Assembly (NCBI GenBank): GCA_947561395.2
Contig: OX387187.1
Coordinates: forward strand, 3,912,976 to 3,976,975
From: Buxus sempervirens
Taxonomy: Eukaryota; Streptophyta; Magnoliopsida; Buxales; Buxaceae
Length of the DNA: 64,000 nt
Direction: 5' to 3'
A program made the translations under genes and the position numbers. Each line of letters begins with the position of its first letter. The stretch's first letter is position 1. Of this stretch, positions 55,901 through 64,000 are shown piece after piece. Under the pieces are notes generated by a model, which saw only the letters and a program-made list of their open reading frames with translations, ran no database searches and was not told the origin of the DNA.

Positions 55901-56640
55901 GAGTACTCTAATGATCAGTATGGTTTACTATTCAAATCAATTCCTCTTTTAATTTGTTGGGAGATATGGTTATCTAGATGCAGGAGTAGATTTGAAGAAA
56001 TTCCGATGTCTTCAAGCCAAATCATCAGCAATATCCGTTATTGGCTTTAAGAAATTTCATACCTCACTAAGCCGTCTAGAAATTGTAAATCTTTTGGAGC
56101 TTTGGTTTTAGAACAAATGCAATTGTTCACTCCATTCATTAGAATTCCTAAAACACATTTTGTTCGCTGGTTAAGACAAGGAAATTCCTCTCTAATTTTG
56201 AATGTGGATGGAGCTTCAAAAGGAAACCCAGGAACTTCTGGAGGGGGAGGAGTTATTCGAAACTCTTCAGGTTTGTTTATTGTTGATTTTTCAGCTCATT
56301 ATGGAATTCAATCTAATCTTATGGTTGAACTGTTTGCTTTAAGGGACGGACTTCGTATGGCAGATAGTTATGGTTTCCAGCATCTGATTATTGAGTATGA
56401 TTCTAAGATTCTTGTTGACATTATAAATGGCGTGGCTTCAGTCCCTTGGAAAATTTTAATTTAGTGGAAAGAGATCAAAGGAAGGATTAGCCCTCATAAT
56501 CGTTTGGTACAGCATGTTTACAAGGAAGCCAACACTGTAGCTGATGCTTTGGCTAATGAAGGTTGTGTTCATTCATCAAAGAATTTTTATGAGTCTCTTA
56601 ATGATATTTCTTCACAGGTTAGAAATTGTTTGTTTCAGGA
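52957..56640 (+). pseudogene. LINE ORF2: endonuclease end, reverse transcriptase, zf-RVT, RNase H
   Basis: Decayed polyprotein. 52957-53532 is the C-terminal endonuclease, with FTWCNEQ, RFDRLL and SDHCPIV (residues 79-85, catalytic Asp-His). After frame changes, RAPGPDGFTGWFFQ (about 53872) enters the reverse transcriptase. 54110-54673 has SAFVKGRCISDS, KLDMAKAFDRMEW (first Asp), LRQGDPLSPLLF and FADD (54575-54586, active site). A single TAG (54671) separates it from 54674-55405 in the same frame, with NNSKS, KYLGVPL, KRISGWK and FFWG.....H. More frame changes cover the zf-RVT part. 56102-56600 is RNase H: VDGASKGNPG, VELFALRDGL, EYDSK and REAN-like EANTVADALANEG, with all acidic residues present. 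There are at least four frame breaks. Confidence 0.9.
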
Positions 56641-56839
56641 TAGAACGTGTTTGTATGCCCTTAGGCATTAGAATTTTCAATTCTTGTTTTATAGGGGTAA
56701 GGTTTTTTGTCCCCCCCATTTTGGTGTATTTCTTTTTTTGGATTTAATATACAGGTCAGAGTCTGCCTCAACCCTCCTCCCACCGCTGGAGTGCCACTAA
56801 GGTTATTCCTGCCTTAGTGGGTTTTCTTTAAAAAAAAAA
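52957..56839 (+). mobile_element. L1-type LINE, 5'-truncated, TSD of 15 bp
   Basis: About 3.88 kb, ending in a poly(A) run at 56830-56840. It is flanked by AAATTACCCTTTGCT (52942-52956 and 56840-56854; the A's are shared with the tail). It starts inside the endonuclease domain, so the 5' UTR, ORF1 and N-terminal endonuclease are missing. The 15-bp TSD and tail are hallmarks of target-primed reverse transcription. It lies in the opposite orientation within the solo LTR 50982-56948. Confidence 0.95.
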
Positions 56840-56953
56840 AAATTACCCTTTGCTATTCTATAGCCCAAAATCTCCACTCACAAATAATTTACTTAAGCCT
56901 ACTAGTTAATCTTTTAATTAAATTCTTACTAAAACTGGGGGTTTTACATATTC

Positions 56954-57804
56954 TTTCTTTCTCTTTTGAGCATGCTCTTGTTTTCTTCCTCTTCTCTTTC
57001 TCATGGCACCACCAAAATGATAAACTCCCATGGTAAAGGGGAGATGTTTCGTCAACTCAAGGGAGGGTGAGAGGTTACTTTTCCCATGTTTTAAAGATCT
57101 TTAAGTTGTTGTTTTGTTTTATTAAATGAGGGAGCATGTTCCCTCCACCCTCCTAATCCGTTGTACCCCTTTTATTAACCCCCACTATCCCTTCTTTTAA
57201 TGGCCTTTTCTTCACTTCAATGCGTGCTGTTTTTTTTGTGATGTTTATGTGTTATAAAGCATGCATGTATAAGGCAAGTGTTGTTTGCATGTCTTGGTAT
57301 GACATGATCCCTACATCCCCCCTCTTCCATGATGATTTCGGCTACTGTTTTGAGGCATAAAGCATGCTTTCTCCTCCTCGCCATGAGTGCCTATAGTATG
57401 TGCATAAGACCCTCCATTAGAGAACATGCTAGGATGTCCCCTTCTTTCTCTTTGTTTCACCTCTTTGTAGGCACATAGCATGAGTAAATGCATACACCTC
57501 CACCACTGTTTCAAGCATGTTTCTATACTTGTTTGGCTTATTTTCATGTTGTTTAGTTGTTGGTTTGTGGAATGCATGCTTGGTTTGGCTGTGACTCGAG
57601 CTTGGGCCTATCAGGCCTCACCCCCTTCTCCGAGGGAAGCCCAATTAACCACACAAGGGAAGGGATCCAAAACCCTAACCCCAAAAAGCCTTGGGCTTTC
57701 AAGCCCAAGGTAGGACATGGGCCCCAAGCCCATTCCTAGCCCAAATTGGAGAACTTAACCAAGATAAATAAAAACTTAAGGCAACCATGTGAGGCCCACC
57801 CAAT
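56954..57804 (+). mobile_element. Fragment of a plus-orientation TGTTAGCACC-family LTR, part 2
   Basis: ctcccatggtaaaggggag...gtaccccttttattaacccccactatccc (57028-57190) matches 59156-59330 inside the LTR 57810-60524. Both contain gcatgcatg/tgcatgcttggt phrases and gcttgggc / gggcc runs. It is interrupted by the solo LTR at 57810 and continues at 60530. No gene: the frames at 57311-57739 are shadows. Confidence 0.6.
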
Positions 57805-57809
57805 GGGCC

Positions 57810-60524
57810 TGTTAGCACCTCATTTTTGCACCCCGAAAATGAAAGAATAAAACCCTAATTAAAAAAAGTCAAACCTAAGGGGTCAAAAATTTGACTTTTT
57901 GATCGGGTGCAAATTGACCACCAAACTTCATACCATTGGAAAGAGGACTTCAATACGATTCTAACGCCACTGAGTTTGCTCAAATCAGAGTTCGGATGAA
58001 GAAGTTATGGGCTGGTCAAATCTAGAAATAGCAGAAATTGGCTTTCTGCAAAACTCTGAATTAGCTACTCAATTTTATACTAGCAGAAAAAGCATCTCGA
58101 CACGATTCCAATGCAACCAATTTTACTGGAATCGGGGTCCCAGATAAGGAGATATGAGCAAAACTGGCTCCGGGACACGATTTTGCACTTCTGCTAAAAA
58201 ACTCGAATTTGCTGCTAAACTCAAGCTCAGTGGATAGAGAATCTCAAGATGATTCCAATGCCACTAAGTTTGCTGAAATCGAATATCAAATGAAAAAGTT
58301 ATGAGCAGTCAAAGTTCTGAAAAATTTGCACACATGGCAAAAATTGAAGAAAGGACAAAAAAAAATCTAAAAATAAAATAATAATATTTTGTAAATATAT
58401 AATAATTAAATTAAATCAAAAATAAAATGGAAAATGGAAAACGCATATGCGTTTTTGACAAAAATCTTAAGAATAGAATAATAATAAAACTTAAAAATCT
58501 AAGAATTAAAATAAATAAAAAATAAACAAAAAAATGACAACCACATGTGAATAATACGGATAAGTTTGATGAGTTGGATGGATGAGAATTTAAAATATTT
58601 AAGTTTTGGTTGTATTAGACATAAAATTAAAATTCAGTCAAAATGTGTGATTAAAATTTATTTTTAGGTCATTTTTTTAACTATAAAAGGGGGGCCACCC
58701 CCCATTCCTAAGCAAGAAAAAAGCCCCTCTCTTCTCCCCCTTTTGCACCTCTCCCAATCCCTCCATCTCTCTCAGCTGGCTTCCTCCCTTCTCTCCCTTC
58801 TCTCCCTCAATACCCTTGCACGACCCTTCCTCCCTCCCTTGCTCACTTCATTCTAAGCCCACCAAACTTCACCAAAACCCCATCCCTCTTCACCCTTTCT
58901 TCTTCCATCTTCACCAAACTTTGAAAGAAGGTTAAGGAGAGTTCTTGATGGAGTGACAAAGTGTTGTCCATCATCATCCAAGGATCATTACTTGTTTAAA
59001 GAAAAGAAGGTAATACAAGTGTAAGCTCATTTGTTGTATTTTATCTTATATAAGTCAAAATAACATCTTTTTAATGATATAGGGTTTCCTTTCCTTGAGA
59101 TTTATCTCTTCTTGTGTTTTTTAAGTATCTTGTTGTTCTTTGACATGCCATGGGAGTCCCCATGGTAAGGGGGACTCCCTATGCGAAGGATGGGAGGATG
59201 AGAGTCCCTTTCATTATGTAAAGTGTCTAGTTAAAATGCGATCTTCACACTTTTCCTCATGAGACCATTTTAAGAGGGTTTTTCCCTCTTTAAAATTCCT
59301 TTGTACCCCTAATATTCTCTATCCCCCTTTCCTTTCAAGTAGGATAAGTTACTTATTGTTCTATATGCTTGTTGGTTTTTTCTTGCATATTTCTTTTTCA
59401 TGTCTATAACTATATGTAGAAACATGCCATTTTAGTCTAATCATGCATTTCCATGCATTGTTTAGCATGACATAGCTTCTTCTCTTTTATGAGAACAACA
59501 CTATATACACACACATAAATGATATTTTCAAGATGGGAATGAGTCTTCCTTTGATTTTTCATCTTTTGTCTTAAGAAAATAGTAATAGGTATCATCTCAC
59601 CTAGCATGTCTTTATTAGTGGTTTGTCCACATGATCATTTCATTCATATACTATTTTCACATACTTCTTCAAGCCATTCTTATACACATGCATCATTGTT
59701 AGCATCTCCATGTGTTGATCTATAGAATGGGTGCTTGGTAAGGTGGTCAAATCGTGTGGTATGAAAAGCCCTAAAGTCCTTGTTCCAAGACCCAAAAGGG
59801 TGATTAAAAGCAAGAATCCCTTTATTTTTTAAAAGCCCCATGAAAAGAAGCTCGTTTGAACCAAAAAAATGGCATCTACACCATTGTAAGTTCACTCTGC
59901 AACTCGTAGTAAGTCACAGACGACCCAAGGAAACCGGCGAGCATGCTTTAGGTGACATTTTGGCAGTTTTTGGGATTCGAGTCAGACTCGGACCGTCCCA
60001 TATCTGCGATTATGCCCGAACCGCAGAACATGTGCGGTCAACCCTAAATAACCCAGTCCAACAATAGGGTTACCCAATAACCCTAGCTAGGCCTTGGGCT
60101 TAACTAAAAGCCCGACATGGAATCCAATGGGCCTTCCAACGGGGCCCATGTCCGACCCACTTCACAAAAAGGCTAAAAAGACAAAAATAAAATAAAAGGG
60201 ACCTACACCTTCGATGGTCCCCACTAGACCAAATAAGTTACATGCTGGAATAGGAAAATTTGGGTGAGATTAAGTTGACTCAAAACCAGGGAGACCCGAG
60301 GGACCTGTCAAATTGACGGGGTGGGCTAGGGTGTCTTCGGACTTCCCTGGATGTAATCGAGAACTTACCTCGAATCTCTACAAAGCCGCAGACCAGTAAA
60401 AATAGACCTGTATAGGCACCCTTGTGTCTACCTGCACCTCTCAGGCAGTGACGACTCTGAAAAGTCCCAAGGCACGCACATCGTCACGTGCGCCTCGTCG
60501 TGCCACCGATTTCAGGTGTGCACA
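57810..60524 (+). mobile_element. Solo LTR, TGTTAGCACC family, TSD GGGCC
   Basis: A 2,715-bp LTR from TGTTAGCACC to GGTGTGCACA, flanked by exact GGGCC (57805-57809 and 60525-60529). TATA box CTATAAAAGG at 58681-58690. U3 holds three copies of the family's ~140-bp repeat (gattccaatgccactaagtttgctgaaatc type, about 57955, 58105 and 58228). A perfect 18-bp palindrome with arms AAAACGCAT / ATGCGTTTT (58438-58455) lies about 225 bp upstream of the TATA box. It is inserted into a related LTR. Confidence 0.93.
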
Positions 60525-60529
60525 GGGCC

Positions 60530-61060
60530 CACAGACCATCCAGGCCCACTAAGAATAAAACTTAATTCTTTTGATAAAACTCTAAATAAAATCAACCAAA
60601 ACTAACCAAACCCAAACGGGGCTTGGGCTTGATCAAAGCCCAACATGGCATCCAATGGGCCTTCCAACGGGGCCCACCTCAGACCAATATCACTTGAATA
60701 AGAAGATAAAAACAAATAAAAGAAAGGGGACCCACAACTTTCAAGTGGTCCCTGCCAGACTTAACCAAGTGTGCATGTTTTGGCTTAGGAATTAGGTGAG
60801 TAGAACAAAACCAAGTTGACTCGAACCAGGGAGACCCAAGGGACCCGTCAACAGACAGGGCGGACCGGGGTGTTTTCGGACTTCTCCAGAATATGACCGA
60901 GACCTTACACAGAATCACTAGCCGCAAACCATCAAAATAGACAAATCTAGGTACCAAGGTATCTGCCTGCACCCCATCAAGCAGTGGCGACTCCAATTCC
61001 CCATTTTCTCCTTAAGGAGATCCCAGCCATATTCCCAGAAGTGCGACGCCCGCTGGGTTT
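60530..61060 (+). mobile_element. Fragment of a plus-orientation TGTTAGCACC-family LTR, part 3
   Basis: This resumes the host LTR after the nested one. aaccagggagacccaagggacccgtcaa...gcagtggcgactcc (60823-60994) parallels 60285-60455 of the inner LTR and, in reverse, 29195-29375. The exact LTR end was not fixed. Confidence 0.65.
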
Positions 61061-62610
61061 CCGGACGTGGTCATAGGTTCATTATGCAAATTTCCTTTCA
61101 TCAAGTATATCATGTGTATAACATCTTATGGGTAGCCTGCGGCCTTACCCGAGTCAATCTTAGGCCAAGCCCTCTTTCATTTCTCATGGAATTTGGACCA
61201 CTGCCCTCCATATAATACATCAACAACTAAGCCAACGCCCTTCACATCATGCTAAAAACATGTATGGAATGCTAGACAAACGGGCCAATGCCCAAATATA
61301 AATTGCATGCTTATAACAGAAATCAAATACAACAAGACATGTTCATAGTATTCAATGTGCATTTCATACCTCACTTGGGCAACCTAGGCCCCAACTCTTT
61401 GGATACAGGTGCAACTTGAATTTTGCTCTGGTTTTCTACTTCCAAGGATCATTTGGAAGGTGTTCCAAGTGGTAGAATCAAATTATCCCACTTCTACAAG
61501 AATCTGGAATGTAAACTCTCTATAAATCCTATTTTAGGGAAAACGTACCCAAAATCTTTTTTATTTGGAATTTTGAGATAAATCTAGTTGGTACACTTCC
61601 TAGACACCTAAATCCTACTAGTACATTGGTTGGATTCCAATAAAAACAATCCGTAGTTCAATTTGGGCTAAAATCCAAAATTTACAGAAATCTGTCCAGA
61701 TCGCTTGAAGGAGCGCTCAAGCAGTGCTTCGGGCACTCAGCTTACCTGGGAAACTAGCTCTCGGGTTTTAAAAATTTTAAAAAGCATAGGCAGGGTGCTC
61801 AAATTCGCGCTTGAGTGGCAACGAGTGGCCTCGCCTGCTAACTAGTTCCTATGCGGACGCCTGAGAGGTCGCTTGAGTGGTGGTTCGAGCGCCCTCGCAA
61901 TTTCTCAGGTCCGCAAAAATCCAAATTTCGTGATTTTTCTAGGGTTTTTTATTCTCACTATTTTCAAGGATTTTTAGGCTCTAAATTGGCTCTAGCATGT
62001 GTGGATACTCATTTCCCCCAAAACCCCTAACTAATACATCTCCTATTTGCATGGAAAATCAATTTCACCTTCAAACCCTCAAATCTTCACATGGCATACG
62101 ACTTTGGGCAAAAACAAAAATATAGGTTAGGGTAGTGTTGCTTACCTCTTCTAAGCAAGTTTGCCAACCTTCTTGCTTCCTAATCAACCCATGAACAGCA
62201 CCCCTTTGGCTTCTTGGTTGCTTCCTCCACGAATCTCACCAAAATACCCCAAATGAAAATCACACCACCTTGGGTTTTCTTCTTCCTTTCTTGCTAGCAA
62301 TGATCACTTCAAGTGGAATGTGATGAAAGGGAAAGAATGAGGAGAAGAAGAGATGAGTAGAGAGTGGAAGAGAAGAAGAAAGTAAAGGAGAAGACGAAGA
62401 GAAGTGAATGGGAGTAGGGTTAGGTTCATATGAATGGTCAAAATGAGCTTTCTCATACTTAAGCAACTTTCCCCAAAGTTTTCCAAGGCTTTCCAAGTTT
62501 GCCCCTCTCCTCCTATTACACACAACACAATTCACCACTTAGCTACTTTTTCTTTTCTTGTCTCAATAATTAAATTTACGAAATAATCTCGGGATTGCTT
62601 ACCTTTCTTA
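61061..62610 (-). mobile_element. Probable degenerate LTR
   Basis: Contains GC-rich gcttgaaggagcgctcaagc / cgcttgag palindromic phrases (61703-61880), like the leader arrays of the other LTRs. It ends in aataatctcgggattgcttacc (62580-62603), which resembles the reversed end of the TGTAAAACCCC family. Boundaries and TSD are not identified. The frames at 62260-62538 are low complexity (Ser/Leu/Phe) and not called. Confidence 0.4.
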
Positions 62611-63325
62611 GTTTCTGATAAGCCTGGACTTAGCCACTTGGTTGGCTTCAAGTCTGGGCTTCTCCAACTTCATCTACACAATAAAATCATTTTGTTTAGG
62701 GTGTGCTAATGGTATGGAAATCTGAGGTTTCACAATTTATTTCAAATTTTATAATAGAATAAATTATCTAAGCAGCAAAAAGTCTAAATTTATGAAATTA
62801 TGAGATCTCCTTTCAATAAACAACATGTTTAATTTTTAATAGCAGTGACATATCTTTTGGTTTCACTTTATTCTTATTCTATTTCATTTTTGTTCCAGGA
62901 CTTGCACAACTGCTTCATGGAGCTTGCAATGTTTTTATAAAAAGGAAATGCTTAGATCTCCACTCAGTCACACTTTTGAAGTTTACTGTACGTACATAGT
63001 ACTAATACATGTATTTATATACTTATTTTCATCATGTAACTAATATGTGGTCTCTCATGCTAGCTTTATTTTAAAGTTCTCATGTGACTGTTTGTTGTTT
63101 AGATAATTTATTCTATTGTACAAGTTGAAATAAACTTAGGAAAACAATTACAAATGAATAAGCAGCTCCAAGTATTCAATTCTAGATACAATAATGCACA
63201 GGTAGTCCACTAGTAATGATGGTATTTTATTCCATCGGTTTTGGAAGAACCACAACTAAAAATATCTAAAATAGTTTACAACTAATTATTCTCGTCCCCT
63301 GTTCTATTCACGAAGTCTCCAATCT
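62611..63325. other. Intergenic DNA with exon-like pieces
   Basis: Two short stretches have acceptor-like borders: ttgttccag|gacttgcac (62899) and aaacttag|gaaaacaa (63139-63147). The second is a copy of the minus-strand stretch at 40965-41040. Reading frames are short and I recognise no family. No gene is called. Confidence 0.4.
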
Positions 63326-63327
63326 AT

Positions 63328-63330
<3 letters not shown>

Positions 63331-63380
<50 letters not shown>
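63331..63380. repeat. (CT)n microsatellite
   Basis: About 24 uninterrupted CT units, the longest simple repeat in the window. Confidence 0.95.
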
Positions 63381-63383
<3 letters not shown>

Positions 63384-63471
63384 GATGACAATGGAGCAGG
63401 TTAAATGGGTAATTCACCTCGCCCGTCCCTAATGGTTAGGGTTTGGTACTCTTAAATTAGTTTAGGGGTAC

Positions 63472-64000
63472 TGTAACGCCCCGAATCTGGATCTCGTATC
63501 TAAACCCGGTGTGTTAAAGTAACAGTGGCCCAAAAGCATGCTAAACTAGACAATAATTAAACTTGAACTTTATTCATAATCAGAGTGCGGAAGAAAAATA
63601 TGAAATCTAAATAAAAGTGTGGATTACATAGATCAAAGTATCCAATCATAACCACCGATCAATAGCAACCATCAATTAAAACTGTCTGGTATGGGTTTAA
63701 CTACAGTACTCTAAAATAACCCATGATCAACTCTATAAATCTCCTACTCAAAAGAACATAAAAATAATAAATATCCTTAATCCTACACAATAAAGTAATC
63801 TTCTTCTTTGTAATCAGAATAGTCCCCTTGAGAATTAGGTTCCGCAACGTCCTCACCAAGATAATCTGAAAACAAATCTGATAAAACAATGTGAGATAAT
63901 AAAATCTCAGCAAATAGCCATGTAGAAAAGAAACATTTATACAGTTCTAAATATACAAACGAATAATCAGATTAATCCAGCAATTTAATCTCCAAAAAAA
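63472..64000 (-). mobile_element. LTR of the TGTAAAACCCC family, entering from the window edge
   Basis: Starts TGTAACGCCCCGAATCTGG like the reversed LTR at 43830. It has the conserved ctgaaaac...tgagataataaaatctcagcaaatagc block (63866-63918), which matches the 51185-51237 region. The remaining part lies beyond the window. Orientation is reversed. Confidence 0.85.

Larger units (their letters stand above)
50982..56948 (-). mobile_element. Solo LTR, TGTAAAACCCC family, TSD TATTC, carrying a LINE
   Basis: Ends TGTAATGCCCTG (50982) and GGGGGTTTTACA (56948), flanked by exact TATTC (50977-50981 and 56949-56953). Without the inserted LINE and one TSD copy (3,898 bp) the LTR is about 2,069 bp. It is the reverse-orientation relative of 41328-43614: gagtatctgaaaac...atgagatacgaatatctcagcgagtagcatatgcatg (51179-51246) and the ggcctactcagggtttc repeats (51474-51580) match in reverse. 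Minus-strand ATATAAATAG lies at 52764-52755. ggcgcc-rich palindromic sequence lies at 52238-52320. Confidence 0.93.

Noticed and set aside
62260..62538. Minus-strand frames of 74-92 codons
   Set aside because: Ser/Leu/Phe low complexity from an agaagaag-rich tract in a probable LTR leader.
1..64000. tRNA, rRNA or snoRNA genes
   Set aside because: No cloverleaf with A/B boxes or rRNA-like conserved sequence was noticed by eye; a covariance-model scan was not possible.

Overview
The window is nuclear DNA of a flowering plant, probably a eudicot. It has GT-AG introns, plant-specific gene families (ascorbate peroxidase, an IDA-like peptide, plant BOLA4), (CT)n/(GA)n microsatellites and a heavy load of plant transposons. 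I cannot name the species. Coding DNA is sparse. Three host loci are supported: the last two exons of a cytosolic-type ascorbate peroxidase (514-681, +), a single-exon IDA-like secreted peptide gene (3779-4063, +), and a complete three-exon BOLA4-like gene (17732 down to 5419, -) whose first intron is about 10.1 kb. No tRNA, rRNA or CRISPR array was seen.

Layout: 1-5.4 kb holds APX, a CACTA-type end, a LINE remnant and the IDA-like gene. 5.4-17.7 kb is BOLA4; its intron 1 contains RTE-type LINE debris and a ~3.1 kb tandem duplication whose second copy took two later insertions. 19-23.3 kb is a decayed PIF/Harbinger transposon split by a solo LTR. 25.46-26.92 kb is a non-autonomous MULE with long TIRs and a perfect 9-bp TSD. 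28-32.6 kb carries fragments of three host genes (heat shock factor, P5CS, VPS60 exon 1), interrupted by another solo LTR. 33-64 kb is nested LTR retrotransposon territory: solo LTRs, a 5' LTR with primer-binding site and the start of gag, two truncated LTRs, and a 3.9 kb L1-type LINE inside one LTR.

The most unusual signal is in the LTRs. Seven solo LTRs have exact or near-exact 5-bp target duplications, yet no complete element is present. Several LTRs carry short regular arrays of palindromes at fixed places relative to the TATA box. Two LTR families share a 28-bp periodic array (21-bp palindrome plus 7-bp spacer, arms GCCCGTA/TACGGGC). A sister LTR has at the same place a 38-bp periodic array (25-bp palindrome plus 13-bp spacer, arms TATCCGAAAT-like). 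Architecture is kept while sequence is exchanged. I know of no described function for this and rate it the best lead here.

Genes do not form operons in this genome. The APX, IDA-like and BOLA4 loci are simple neighbours; the rest of the window records successive transposon insertions, recombination and decay.
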